A program made the translations under genes and the position numbers. Below are positions 1 to 7,430 of a DNA stretch of 23,010 nt, piece after piece. The notes beneath the pieces were generated by a model. That model was given only the letters and a program-made list of their open reading frames with translations, made no database searches and was not told the DNA's origin. Positions within the stretch are counted from its first letter, which is position 1, and the number at the start of each line of letters is the position of its first letter. Source of the DNA: CAYGLV01 sp964351025 (lineage in GTDB: Bacteria > Actinomycetota > Thermoleophilia > Gaiellales > Gaiellaceae); NCBI GenBank assembly GCA_964351025.1, contig CAYGLV010000041.1:1-23010 (forward strand), written 5' to 3'.

Positions 1-329
1 TGCTCGGCGGGGAGGGGCGGGCGCCGAGCCCGCTCGCCTACTGCTTCTGGGGCGGCATCGCCTGCTACGCGATGACCTACGCCACCGAGGCCGCGCGCGA
101 GGGAGTCGAGCTCAAGGGGCTGCGCGCCCGCGTGCTGGCCGTCGTGGATCTCTCGCGCTCGCTCGGTGTCTCGGATGCGCCGCCAGTCGAGAAGCTCACC
201 TGGGAGCTCGACGTCGATGCGGATGCTCCCGCCGAGACGCTCGCGCGGCTCAAGGATCTCGCCGACGAGCGCTGCCCCGGCTACTACTGCCTGACGAACC
301 CGATCCCGGTCGAGACCCGGCTCGCCTAG
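1..329 (+). CDS. OsmC/Ohr-family protein, C-terminal part (5' truncated by window edge)
   Basis: The frame is open from base 3 with no start codon in the window, so only the last ~108 residues are present. The fragment has the OsmC-like layout: a helix SPLAYCFWGGIACYAM carrying cysteines, followed by an alpha/beta stretch and a second cysteine motif DERCPGYYCLTNPI ending in a short strand. In OsmC/Ohr proteins a cysteine in the central helix and one in the later motif form a thiol peroxidase site that reduces organic hydroperoxides in the cytosol. Which pair would be catalytic here is not certain, because the fragment holds four cysteines. The stop codon TAG overlaps the stop of the convergent small gene in a shared CTAG. 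Family assignment is from motif shape only; YhfA-type OsmC relatives without peroxidase activity are an alternative. Confidence 0.75.
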   Translation, partial: LGGEGRAPSPLAYCFWGGIACYAMTYATEAAREGVELKGLRARVLAVVDLSRSLGVSDAPPVEKLTWELDVDADAPAETLARLKDLADERCPGYYCLTNPIPVETRLA

Positions 330-589
330 GGAAGCGGCACCAGCGGAGCCGGACAGCGCCAGTACTCCAACCCCTCGTCGACACCGCGGCGCGTGCAGCC
401 GCCCCTGGAGAGGTCGGGCGCTCCGGTGAGGCGTCCCGCGCTGCAGGCCCGCCATTCGCTGGCCGGGTCGGCAGGCGTCGCGACGACGGTGCACGAGCCG
501 GTCAGGCCCGCCTGCTCGAGCAGGCGCACGTACTTGACCGTCGCGAACGCGACCGCGGCGACACAGAGGAGGAGGGCGATGCGGAGCAT
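326..589 (-). CDS. small membrane-anchored or secreted hypothetical protein, 87 aa
   Basis: I do not recognise this protein. It begins with a hydrophobic segment (about residues 2-20, MLRIALLLCVAAVAFATV) that could be a signal anchor. A short extracytoplasmic part follows with four cysteines (in GSCTVV, WRACSAG, GGCTRR and YWRCPAP), an even number compatible with two disulfides. It ends tail-to-tail with the OsmC-like gene, the two stop codons sharing CTAG at 326-329. No Shine-Dalgarno and no -10 hexamer close to the ATG is evident, so the start is less certain than for neighbours. Support for it being real is the coherent signal-anchor/cysteine composition and the neat convergent junction. 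Confidence 0.6.
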   Translation of the reverse strand: MLRIALLLCVAAVAFATVKYVRLLEQAGLTGSCTVVATPADPASEWRACSAGRLTGAPDLSRGGCTRRGVDEGLEYWRCPAPLVPLP

Positions 590-691
590 GGGGGCGATCT
601 CGCCGCCCGGAGAGCGGTTTCAGGATGCACTCTTGCCGGCCCGGTGCCGATCCCTCGATCGGTTGCGCTGCAGGCGCCCGCGGCGCTCGGC

Positions 692-697
692 TACGCT
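692..697 (+). promoter_or_regulatory. -10 hexamer TACGCT of folD, leaderless-type
   Basis: TACGCT ends 8 bases before the ATG at 706. With the usual 6-8 base distance from -10 to the transcription start, the mRNA would begin at or next to the start codon. No Shine-Dalgarno is present and no clear -35 is seen. Confidence 0.55.
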
Positions 698-705
698 CGC
701 GCCCG

Positions 706-1566
706 ATGGCGGCGACCGTCATGGACGGCAAGGCCCTGGCCCTGAAGCGGCGCGCGGCCGTTGCGCGCGACGTTGCCGAGCTGGGTCGCGTCGGGCTGGC
801 GACGGTGCTCGTCGGAGACGACGCGGCTTCGCACGTCTACATCGACGCCAAGCACAAGGCCTCGCTCGAGGCCGGCATCGAGGCGCACGACCACCGGCTG
901 CCGGCAACCGTCTCCGAGGAGGAGGTGCTCGCGCTCGTCGCCGGCCTGAATGCCGACGACGCAGTGGATGGCATCCTCGTTCAGCTGCCGCTGCCGGCAG
1001 GCATGGATGAGGCGAAGGTGATCCGCGCGGTGTCGCCGGTGAAGGACGTGGACGGCATCCACCCGTTCAACGCGGGCCAGCTCCTGATCGGCGAGCCGAC
1101 GCACGTACCGGCGACGCCGCTCGGCGTGCTCGCTCTGCTCGACGAGTACGGGGTCGAGCTGAAGGGTGCGAACGCCGTCGTGATCGGCCGCAGCGAGCTC
1201 GTGGGCAAGCCCCTGGCGCTGCTTCTCCTCTCCCGCCACGCGACGGTGACGATCTGTCACTCGCGCACCGCCGACCTCGCGGCGTACACACGGGCGGCAG
1301 ACGTGCTCGTGGCAGCCGTCGGCGTTCCGGAGCTCGTCACGCCGGAAATGGTGAAGCGCGGGGCGGCCGTGATCGATGTCGGAATCACCCGGACCGCGGA
1401 GGGTCTCGTCGGCGATGTCGCGCCCGGTGCGGCCGCCCGCGCCGGGCTGCTGACGCCGGTTCCCGGCGGGGTCGGGCCGATGACGATCGCGCTGCTCCTG
1501 GAGAACACGGTTCGTGCCGCTCGGTACCGTCGCGGACTGCTTGCGTTCCCCTCGGCTTCGGGCTAA
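706..1566 (+). CDS. folD: bifunctional methylenetetrahydrofolate dehydrogenase / methenyltetrahydrofolate cyclohydrolase
   Basis: FolD interconverts 5,10-methylene-, 5,10-methenyl- and 10-formyl-tetrahydrofolate with NADP, feeding one-carbon units to purine, Met-tRNA formylation and thymidylate pathways. The protein has 286 residues, the normal family length. Visible signatures are SHVYIDAKHKA with the catalytic lysine (about K49), DGILVQLPLP, KDVDGIHPFNAG, the nucleotide-binding GRSELVGKPLA and the C-terminal TPVPGGVGPMTIALL. The ATG at 706 is chosen because homologues begin just before the xxDGKA motif and a -10 hexamer sits 8 bases upstream. An in-frame ATG at 625 would add 27 arginine/alanine-rich residues that look non-coding. 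It lies alone, 70 bases before the cold-shock gene. Confidence 0.96.
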   Translation: MAATVMDGKALALKRRAAVARDVAELGRVGLATVLVGDDAASHVYIDAKHKASLEAGIEAHDHRLPATVSEEEVLALVAGLNADDAVDGILVQLPLPAGMDEAKVIRAVSPVKDVDGIHPFNAGQLLIGEPTHVPATPLGVLALLDEYGVELKGANAVVIGRSELVGKPLALLLLSRHATVTICHSRTADLAAYTRAADVLVAAVGVPELVTPEMVKRGAAVIDVGITRTAEGLVGDVAPGAAARAGLLTPVPGGVGPMTIALLLENTVRAARYRRGLLAFPSASG

Positions 1567-1622
1567 GTTTCTCGCGCTTCATCAACGGTCGGCGGCTCGG
1601 TGCCTGGGCCGTCGCTTTGCTG

Positions 1623-1630
1623 TAAGGAGG
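1623..1630 (+). promoter_or_regulatory. strong Shine-Dalgarno TAAGGAGG deciding a TTG start
   Basis: TAAGGAGG lies 6 bases before TTG at 1637, ideal spacing for an initiator. It fixes the start of the cold-shock protein at TTG rather than at the in-frame GTG at 1514 inside folD. Confidence 0.85.
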
Positions 1631-1636
1631 ACGTCG

Positions 1637-1840
1637 TTGGCTGAGGGCACCGTCAAGTGGTTCTCGAACGAGAAGGGTTTTGGGTTCATCGAGCGCGAGG
1701 GTGGGGAGGACGTCTTCGTCCACTTCTCCGCGATCACGATGGATGGATACAAGACGCTGGTCGAGGGCCAGAAGGTCGAGTTCGAGGTCGTCCAGGGCCC
1801 CAAGGGCGCCCAGGCCGCAAACGTCTCGCCGATTCTCTAA
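1637..1840 (+). CDS. cold-shock domain protein (CspA family), TTG start
   Basis: This is a 67-residue single cold-shock domain protein, the standard length. It binds single-stranded RNA and DNA and acts as an RNA chaperone in the cytoplasm. After the initiator the sequence runs AEGTVKWFSNEKGFGFIERE with the RNP1 motif KGFGFIE, then DVFVHFSAI as RNP2, then GQKVEFEV and GPKGAQAANV. TTG at 1637 gives exactly this length and has a near-perfect Shine-Dalgarno 6 bases upstream. A less efficient start codon behind a very strong ribosome-binding site may set expression level, but that is inference. A hairpin 25 bases after the stop probably ends the transcript. No promoter could be assigned in the 70 bases after folD. 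Confidence 0.95.
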   Translation: MAEGTVKWFSNEKGFGFIEREGGEDVFVHFSAITMDGYKTLVEGQKVEFEVVQGPKGAQAANVSPIL

Positions 1841-1864
1841 GCCGTTTCCGGATCTGAGAGACCG

Positions 1865-1888
1865 ACGGGCCCCGGAAGCGGGGCCCGT
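1865..1888 (+). terminator. GC-rich hairpin after the cold-shock gene, probable terminator
   Basis: Arms ACGGGCCCC (1865-1873) and GGGGCCCGT (1880-1888) are perfect complements. One more G-C pair closes on a GAAG loop, giving a 10-bp stem. Only TTCC follows, so the U-tract is poor and termination may be partial, letting some transcripts run into gatC. Confidence 0.6.
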
Positions 1889-1915
1889 TCCACGTGTGGG
1901 AGGATTGACGCGCAG

Positions 1916-2200
1916 ATGGCGATCACGAGGGACGAGGTGCTGCACGTCGCGCGACTCGCGCGGCTCGAGCTGACCGACGAGGAGGTCGAGCGCCTGACGG
2001 TGCAGCTCGGCGCGATCCTCGAGGCGGTCGGGAAGGTCGCCGAGCTCGATCTCTCGGACGTTCCGCCGACCTCGCACCCGCTCGATCTCGTCAACGTCTG
2101 GGGCGAGGACGTGCCGCACGAGAGCCTGCCACTCGCGGACGCGCTCGCGAATGCGCCCGAGCGGGAGGGCGACCTCTTCCGTGTCCCTCCGACGGTCTGA
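1916..2200 (+). CDS. gatC: Asp-tRNA(Asn)/Glu-tRNA(Gln) amidotransferase subunit C
   Basis: GatC is the small belt-like subunit that holds GatA and GatB together in the enzyme converting Glu-tRNA(Gln) and Asp-tRNA(Asn) to the amidated forms. The 94-residue product shows the family start ITRDEVLHVARLARLELT, the central LTVQLGAILEAVGKVAELD and the tail motif PLREDxP-like in NVWGEDVPHESLPLADAL, ending GDLFRVPPTV. A GGGAGGA lies 11 bases before the ATG, a slightly long spacing. It is the first gene of gatC-gatA-gatB; gatA starts 3 bases after its stop. Confidence 0.96.
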   Translation: MAITRDEVLHVARLARLELTDEEVERLTVQLGAILEAVGKVAELDLSDVPPTSHPLDLVNVWGEDVPHESLPLADALANAPEREGDLFRVPPTV

Positions 2201-2203
2201 GCC

Positions 2204-3622
2204 GTGACCGCCGGGATCGACACGCTGCGTCTGACTGCCGAGGGCGCACTCGGGCTGCTCGAGCGCGGCGAGGCGTCCGCGGCCGAGCTGCACGGGGCCT
2301 ACCTCGAGGCGATCGCCCTCCGCGATCCGGAGCTGCACTGCTACCTGCGCACGGTCGTCGATCCCGACGGGGCGAGCATCCCGATCGCGCTCAAGGACGT
2401 GATCTCGACGCGAGGGGTCGAGACGACCGCCGGCTCGAAGATCCTCCGCGGCTACCTCCCGGTCTTCGACGCCACCGTGGCCGCCCGTGTCAGGGCGGCC
2501 GGGCTGACCTTGCTCGGCAAGACGAACACCGACGAGTTCGCGATGGGCTCGTCCACCGAGAACTCGTGCTACGGGCCCTCCCGCAACCCGTGGGATCCCG
2601 AGCGCGTCCCCGGCGGCTCGGGCGGTGGCTCCGCGTCCGCCGTCTCCGCCGGTCTTGCCCCGTGGGCTCTCGGCTCCGACACCGGCGGCTCGATCAAACA
2701 GCCTTCGGCGCTCTGCGGCAACGTCGGCCTGCGCCCGACCTACGGCACGGTCTCGCGCTTCGGGATCGTCGCCTTCGCGTCGAGCCTCGACCAGGTCGGC
2801 CCGGTGGCGAAGACGGTGCGCGACGCGGCGCTCCTCTACTCGCTCATCGCCGGTCGCGACCCCCGGGACTCGACGACGGTCGAGCTGCCCGAGGCGGTGC
2901 GGCTGCCGGAGGCCGAGGATCTGAAGGGGCTGCGCATCGGCGTTCCCGTCGAGCTCAACGAGCATCCCGGCATCGAGCCCGGTGTGCGAGAGGCCGTGCA
3001 GCGGGCGATCGCGCTGGCGGCCGAGCTCGGCGCCGAGGTGGGGGAGTGCTCGCTGCCGCTCTCGGTCGACTACGGCCTGCCGTGCTACTACCTGATCGCC
3101 CCCGCCGAGGCCTCCTCGAACCTCGCCCGCTACGACGGCGTCCGCTACGGCCCGCGCGCCGAGGGTGCCGCGAGCTTCCGGGAGCTTGTCGAGCGCACCC
3201 GCGACGAGGGCTTCGGCGACGAGCCCAAGCGCCGCATCATGCTCGGCACCTACGCGCTCTCGGCCGGGTACTACGATGCCTTCTACGGGCAGGCGCAGAA
3301 GGTGCGGACGCTGATCGGCCGCGAGCACGCCGCCGCCTTCGAGCGCTTCGACGTGCTCGTCTCGCCGACCTCGCCCACGGTCGCCTTCAGGATCGGCGAG
3401 CGCGCGGCGAACCCGCTCGCGATGTACGCCTCCGACCTGCTCACGATCCCCTCGTGCCTTGCCGGCCTGCCCGGGCTCTCGATCCCGTGTGGGCTCTCGG
3501 AGGGGCTGCCGGTCGGGCTCCAGCTGATCGGGCCGCAGTTCAGCGAGAACCGGCTGTTCGCCGCCGGCCACGCGCTCGAGCGCGCGCTTGGCTTCGACAC
3601 CGTCCCGGAGCGCCTCCGATGA
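2204..3622 (+). CDS. gatA: Asp-tRNA(Asn)/Glu-tRNA(Gln) amidotransferase subunit A
   Basis: GatA is the amidase-signature subunit that releases ammonia from glutamine for GatB. The 472-residue protein carries the Ser-cisSer-Lys triad: K64 in IALKDVIS, cis-Ser S139 in VPGGSGGGSASAV and nucleophile S163 in GSDTGGSIKQPSA. The second serine of the common GGSSGGS motif is glycine here. The GTG at 2204 is chosen because it follows the gatC stop by 3 bases and gives the expected N-terminus before the amidase core. The stop overlaps the gatB start as ATGA, so translation is coupled. Presence of the complete operon argues that this organism makes Gln-tRNA and possibly Asn-tRNA by the indirect route. 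Confidence 0.97.
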   Translation: MTAGIDTLRLTAEGALGLLERGEASAAELHGAYLEAIALRDPELHCYLRTVVDPDGASIPIALKDVISTRGVETTAGSKILRGYLPVFDATVAARVRAAGLTLLGKTNTDEFAMGSSTENSCYGPSRNPWDPERVPGGSGGGSASAVSAGLAPWALGSDTGGSIKQPSALCGNVGLRPTYGTVSRFGIVAFASSLDQVGPVAKTVRDAALLYSLIAGRDPRDSTTVELPEAVRLPEAEDLKGLRIGVPVELNEHPGIEPGVREAVQRAIALAAELGAEVGECSLPLSVDYGLPCYYLIAPAEASSNLARYDGVRYGPRAEGAASFRELVERTRDEGFGDEPKRRIMLGTYALSAGYYDAFYGQAQKVRTLIGREHAAAFERFDVLVSPTSPTVAFRIGERAANPLAMYASDLLTIPSCLAGLPGLSIPCGLSEGLPVGLQLIGPQFSENRLFAAGHALERALGFDTVPERLR

Positions 3623-5031
3623 GCGGCTGGGAGCCCGTGATCGGCCTCGAGATCCACGTCCAGCTGAAGACGAGGACGAAGATGTTCTGCCGCTGCCCGA
3701 CCGGGTTCGGCGCGGGTGAGAACACGCAGACGTGCCCCGTCTGCCTCGGCTTTCCCGGGGCTCTGCCGGTGCTGAACCGGGTCGCGCTCGAGTGGACGGT
3801 CAAGCTGGGCCTCGCGCTCGGCTGCGACATTGCGCCCCGGGCGGTGTTCGCGCGCAAGAACTACTTCTACCCCGACCTGCCGAAGGGCTATCAGATCTCG
3901 CAATATGATCTACCGTCTTGCACTAGCGGCAAGATGCTAGTGCCAACAGCCGACGGCGACCACGAGATCGGGATCGTCCGCGCACACCTCGAGGAAGACG
4001 CCGCCAAGACGCTCCACGTCGGGGGGCGCACCGGCCGCATCGGCGGCGCCGACTACTCGCTCGTCGACTACAACCGCGGCGGCACGCCGCTCGTCGAGAT
4101 CGTCACTGCGCCCGACATCCACTCCTCCGACGAGGCCCGCCGCTTCCTCCAGCTCCTCCGCCAGACGATCGTCGAGCTCGGGATCTCCGATGCGGAGATG
4201 GAGAAGGGGACGCTGCGAGTGGACGCCAACGTCTCGGTTCGGCCCACCGGCTCGGACGAGTTGCGCACGCGCACCGAGATCAAGAACGTCAACTCCTTCG
4301 CGTTCGTCGCGCAGGGGATCGACGCCGAGGTGGAGCGCCAGATCGCCGTCTGGGAGTCGGGCGGCGAGGTCGAGCAGCAGACCTTCGACTTCGATGCGAC
4401 GCACGGCAAGCTGACCGCCCGCCGCTCCAAGGAGGAGGCCGAGGACTACCGCTACTTCCCAGAACCTGACCTCGTCCCGGTCGAGCCGCCGGCGGAGCTA
4501 GTCGAGCGGCTGCGGGCCGAGCTGCCGGAGTCGCCGGGCGCGCGCATCCGCCGGCTCGAGCGCGAACTCGACCTCCAGGCTGCGCTGGTCCTCGTCACAG
4601 GCGGCCGCGACCGGCTCTACGAGGCCGTCGTCGGGGCGGGCGCCGAGCCGCGTGCGGCCGCGAACGTGATCGCGAACCAGCTCGCGGGCGCCGGGGTGGA
4701 CCCGGCCGCCGTCAGCCCACGCGAGCTGGCCCGGCTCGTCGAGGCGCGCGAGCGGATCCCGCGCGCGGCGTTCGACGAGGCCTTGTCGCGGCTCGGCGAG
4801 CCGGGCTTCGCGGCCGATCCCTACCTCGAGGAGGAGACCGTCTCCGACACGTCGTCCCTCGGACCGGTCGTGGAGCGTGTGCTCGCCGCCAATCCGGCCC
4901 AGGTCGAGGCCTACCGCGGCGGCAAGGAGGGCCTGCTCGGCTTCTTCGTCGGCCAGGTGATGAAGGAGCTCCAGGGCAAGGCCGACGCCCGGGCCGTCAA
5001 CGAGCTCGTGCGTGCGAGGCTTCAGGGCTAG
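3619..5031 (+). CDS. gatB: Asp-tRNA(Asn)/Glu-tRNA(Gln) amidotransferase subunit B
   Basis: GatB binds the misacylated tRNA, activates the side-chain carboxylate with ATP and adds ammonia delivered from GatA. The 470-residue product has the N-terminal VIGLEIHVQL, a four-cysteine zinc site (C24, C26, C39, C42) in MFCRCP and TCPVCLGFPG, then KNYFYPDLPKGYQISQYD and the catalytic-site VRAHLEEDA. The helical and YqeY-like tail domains end at KADARAVNELVRARL. The ATG at 3619 overlaps the gatA stop. The frame is open far upstream through gatA, but that part is a shadow. A patch at about 3900-3950 uses codons unlike the rest of the gene and contains an 8-bp inverted repeat, although the protein still matches the family there. 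Confidence 0.97.
   Translation: MSGWEPVIGLEIHVQLKTRTKMFCRCPTGFGAGENTQTCPVCLGFPGALPVLNRVALEWTVKLGLALGCDIAPRAVFARKNYFYPDLPKGYQISQYDLPSCTSGKMLVPTADGDHEIGIVRAHLEEDAAKTLHVGGRTGRIGGADYSLVDYNRGGTPLVEIVTAPDIHSSDEARRFLQLLRQTIVELGISDAEMEKGTLRVDANVSVRPTGSDELRTRTEIKNVNSFAFVAQGIDAEVERQIAVWESGGEVEQQTFDFDATHGKLTARRSKEEAEDYRYFPEPDLVPVEPPAELVERLRAELPESPGARIRRLERELDLQAALVLVTGGRDRLYEAVVGAGAEPRAAANVIANQLAGAGVDPAAVSPRELARLVEARERIPRAAFDEALSRLGEPGFAADPYLEEETVSDTSSLGPVVERVLAANPAQVEAYRGGKEGLLGFFVGQVMKELQGKADARAVNELVRARLQG
3920..3943 (+). repeat. 8-bp perfect inverted repeat inside gatB
   Basis: GCACTAGC (3920-3927) and GCTAGTGC (3936-3943) are exact reverse complements separated by 8 bases. They lie in a locally AT-richer coding patch with codons (CTA, ACT, ACA, CCA, TCT) that are uncommon in this gene. 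Confidence 0.7.
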
Positions 5032-5067
5032 TTCGATGTGGCGCGTCGTTGGAGAAAGGAGACAGGC

Positions 5068-5442
5068 ATGAATGTGCGCGTGCTCGTAGCGTTGCTCGTG
5101 ACCGCCGGGGTCATCGGTCTCACAGGCTGCGGCGGGGGCGGCGACGAGGCGCCGGCGACCACCGCGGCCCCCGCGCCCGTCGAGGTCCGCATCACCGTAG
5201 CCGCCGGTCGCCCCGAGGGCGGCATCCGCCGGGAGACGGTGCAGCAGGGCGAGCGCGTCGCGCTCGTCGTCACGTCCGACGTGGCCGGGCTCGCGCACGT
5301 CCACGGATACAACCACGACCTCAACCTGACGCCGGGCGTGCCTGCGCGGCTCGAGTTCGTCGCCGACGTCGCCGGCCGCTTCGAAATCGAGCTGCACGGA
5401 GAGGTCGAGGTCCAGATCGCCGACCTCTCGGTCCTCCCGTGA
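5068..5442 (+). CDS. lipoprotein with cupredoxin-like domain
   Basis: This 124-residue protein has a lipoprotein signal peptide (residues 1-20) with lipobox LTGC, so C21 should be lipidated and the mature protein anchored outside the membrane. A Gly/Ala/Pro/Thr-rich linker precedes an all-beta domain of about 85 residues (EVRITVAAGR to VQIADLSVLP) resembling small cupredoxin-like folds. The usual Cys-His-Met copper ligands are absent, but H77, H79 and H83 cluster in HVHGYNHD and could bind a metal; that is inference. ATG 5068 is preferred over GTG 5038 because AAAGGAGA lies 5 bases upstream of it and the signal peptide begins there. Its stop overlaps the next gene as GTGA, so the two products probably work together. 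Confidence 0.8.
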   Translation: MNVRVLVALLVTAGVIGLTGCGGGGDEAPATTAAPAPVEVRITVAAGRPEGGIRRETVQQGERVALVVTSDVAGLAHVHGYNHDLNLTPGVPARLEFVADVAGRFEIELHGEVEVQIADLSVLP

Positions 5443-6806
5443 CGCCGGTGCTCGTCGCGCACGGGATCGGCGGCGTCCGCGACCTGCCGGTGCCCGAGTG
5501 GATGTTCTCGTGGGGTGCCGCGGCCGTTCTCGTGCTGTCGTTTCTCGCGCTCGGGACGCTGTGGCGCTCTCCGCTGCTCGCCGCACGGGCGCCGGGCCGG
5601 GCGCTTCCCGACCGGATCTCCCGGCTCCTGCTCGGACGGCCGCTCCGGCTCGCGGTGCAGGCAGTGTCGGCGGCTCTGCTCGGGCTCGTCTTCGCGATCG
5701 CTCTCGTGGGCGCGCCCGACCCCGCGGAGAATCTCGCGCCGACGTTCGTCTGGGTCGTCTTCTGGCTCGGGCTCGTGGCGGTGACGGTGTTCCTCGGCGA
5801 CGTCTGGCGCGTCCTGAACCCCTGGCGGGCGGTGGCCGACGCGGGCGTGCGGCTGCTCGAGCGCGGCGGTCGCGAGGCGCGCCCGTTGCTCCCGTACCCC
5901 GAGCGGCTCGGACGGTGGCCCGCGGCAGGGGCGCTCTTCTGCTTCGTCGCGCTCGAGCTCGCCTACCGGGAGCCGTCCAACCCGCGAGCGCTCGCGCTGG
6001 CGATCGCGCTCTACTCGTACGTGACCTGGACGGGCATGGCGGTGTACGGCCGCAAGGCATGGCTGGGCGGCGGCGAGGCCTTCTCCGTCTACTTCGGCCT
6101 GCTCGCTCGGATCTCGCCGCTCACGGTCCGGGACGGGAAAGTGGTGGTGCGCATGCCGCTCGCCGGCCTCGCCGGGGCCGAGCGGACGCCGGGAACGCTC
6201 GCGTTCGTCGCTGTGATGCTCGGCTCCGTCGCCTTCGACGGAGTCAGCCGCTCGTCGTCCTGGGTCGATCTCGTCGCCCGCGTCGAGGGGCCGTATGTGC
6301 TCGAGCGGCCCGGCTTCGCGGAGGCGCTCGTCACCGGGCTGAACCTGCTCGGGCTCGCCGGCGGCGTCGCTCTCGTCGCCCTCGCCTACCTCGCGGCTAC
6401 GGCGATCGCGCGCCGGCTCGTGAACACGGCGGCGCCGCTCGCCGACCAGTTCCTGCTCAGCCTCGTGCCGATCGCTCTCGTCTACGCGGTTGCGCATTAC
6501 TTCTCGCTGCTCGTCGTCCAGGGCCAGTTCGCGCTACCGCTCGCCGCCGACCCGTTCGGCCGGGATTGGAACCTCCTCGGCGCAGCCGGCGTTCAGCCGA
6601 ACCTGAACCCGCTCTCCCCGAACACCGTCTGGTACGTGCAGGTCGGCGCGCTCGTCGCAGGGCACGTGGCCGGACTTGCGGTCGCCCATGACCGCGCGAT
6701 CACGGCGTTCACCGAGCGCGGGCCGGCCCTGCGCTCGCAGTACGCGATGCTCGGGCTGATGGTGCTCTACACCGTCGGGGGCCTGTGGCTCCTCTCGCGG
6801 GGCTAG
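5439..6806 (+). CDS. large polytopic membrane protein, possibly of the group annotated as fenitrothion hydrolase
   Basis: This 455-residue integral membrane protein has roughly ten to twelve hydrophobic segments. It starts TPVLVAHGIGGVRDLPVPEW before the first membrane span. The HG-GG-DLP-P start and overall shape resemble actinobacterial proteins sometimes annotated as fenitrothion hydrolase (FedB-like). That label comes from one organophosphate-degrading strain and probably does not describe the ordinary role. The GTG at 5439 overlaps the stop of the cupredoxin-like lipoprotein, implying coupled translation. I infer a membrane complex with an external lipoprotein partner; the substrate is unknown. 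The stop overlaps that of the convergent membrane gene in CTAG at 6803-6806. Confidence 0.8.
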   Translation: MTPVLVAHGIGGVRDLPVPEWMFSWGAAAVLVLSFLALGTLWRSPLLAARAPGRALPDRISRLLLGRPLRLAVQAVSAALLGLVFAIALVGAPDPAENLAPTFVWVVFWLGLVAVTVFLGDVWRVLNPWRAVADAGVRLLERGGREARPLLPYPERLGRWPAAGALFCFVALELAYREPSNPRALALAIALYSYVTWTGMAVYGRKAWLGGGEAFSVYFGLLARISPLTVRDGKVVVRMPLAGLAGAERTPGTLAFVAVMLGSVAFDGVSRSSSWVDLVARVEGPYVLERPGFAEALVTGLNLLGLAGGVALVALAYLAATAIARRLVNTAAPLADQFLLSLVPIALVYAVAHYFSLLVVQGQFALPLAADPFGRDWNLLGAAGVQPNLNPLSPNTVWYVQVGALVAGHVAGLAVAHDRAITAFTERGPALRSQYAMLGLMVLYTVGGLWLLSRG

Positions 6807-7417
6807 CGCGCCGTGACGAACCCTCCGTACAGGAGCCCGGCTGCGGCAGCGACGAAGACCGAGCTCTCGGCCGCGCCGAGCCCGGCGACCGCGCTCCCCA
6901 GCGCCGCGACGGCGACACCTGCGAGAAGGAGCGCGTTCCCGAGCGGCCGGCGCCGGATCGTCGCGAGCGCAACGGCGACGACGGCGAGCGTGCCGAGCCC
7001 GTTGCCGAGCCAGGCGAGCATTCGCGCCGGGAAGACGTCGAGGTGGGCCTGCGCCTCCGGGATCGAGTCGCCTGTGACGGGCGCGGTCAGGGGGACAGCG
7101 AGGGCGATCCCGAGCGAGAGCCCGGTGTACAGCAACCCCGCGGGCCAAGCCCACCGCCGGCCTGCCCGCAAGAGGGAGCCGACGCCGAGGAGCGCCGCCG
7201 TCAGCAGGCCGCCGCCGAGGTAGTAGACGCGGAACACCCACCCGTCCCAGCCGGCTGCGGCGCCCCAGGCAAGCGCGCCCGACGCAGCCGCGTACGCGGC
7301 GAGCGACGCGGACCAGGCTGCGAGCTCGGGAGCGCGTCGCACGCGCCAGCGCCGCGCCAGTTCCGCAGCGAGCCGCAGCGAGACGAGCGCGGCGCCGAAG
7401 GCGAGCAGCGGCTCCAT
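6803..7417 (-). CDS. polytopic membrane protein of unknown function, 204 aa
   Basis: I do not recognise a named family, though proteins of about this size with a central FRVYYL motif seem common in actinobacteria. The sequence is almost all hydrophobic, with about seven spans separated by short arginine-rich loops (ELARRWRVRRAPE, LLRAGRRW, TIRRRPLGN). An extramembrane loop PVTGDSIPEAQAHLDVFPAR is the main polar part. It converges on the large membrane protein with overlapping stops and diverges from the penicillin-acylase gene across only 25 bases. A -10 hexamer TACGCT lies 6 bases before the ATG, so the transcript should be leaderless. Confidence 0.75.
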   Translation of the reverse strand: MEPLLAFGAALVSLRLAAELARRWRVRRAPELAAWSASLAAYAAASGALAWGAAAGWDGWVFRVYYLGGGLLTAALLGVGSLLRAGRRWAWPAGLLYTGLSLGIALAVPLTAPVTGDSIPEAQAHLDVFPARMLAWLGNGLGTLAVVAVALATIRRRPLGNALLLAGVAVAALGSAVAGLGAAESSVFVAAAAGLLYGGFVTAR

Positions 7418-7423
7418 CCCCGG

Positions 7424-7429
7424 AGCGTA
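7424..7429 (-). promoter_or_regulatory. -10 hexamer TACGCT for the 204-aa membrane gene, leaderless-type
   Basis: Read on the minus strand, TACGCT ends 6 bases before the ATG at 7417. It is separated by a single base from the divergent -10 TAGGCT on the plus strand. Confidence 0.55.
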
Positions 7430-7430
7430 G

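Noticed and set aside
1385..3571. 728-residue open frame on the minus strand across folD, the cold-shock gene, gatC and gatA
   Set aside because: It is antisense to four well-supported genes and its product is an Arg/Asp/Gly-rich low-complexity sequence typical of GC-rich shadow frames.
2566..3618. Long N-terminal extension of gatB running back through gatA
   Set aside because: The extension is arginine-rich shadow sequence; GatB homology starts at the ATG at 3619, which overlaps the gatA stop.
3920..3943. Inverted repeat in gatB as an attachment or insertion scar
   Set aside because: The reading frame and protein family match continue uninterrupted and no duplicated target or foreign genes adjoin it.
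4498..6497. Two long minus-strand frames (489 and 520 residues)
   Set aside because: Both are charged, repetitive translations antisense to gatB, the lipoprotein and the membrane gene; no family features.
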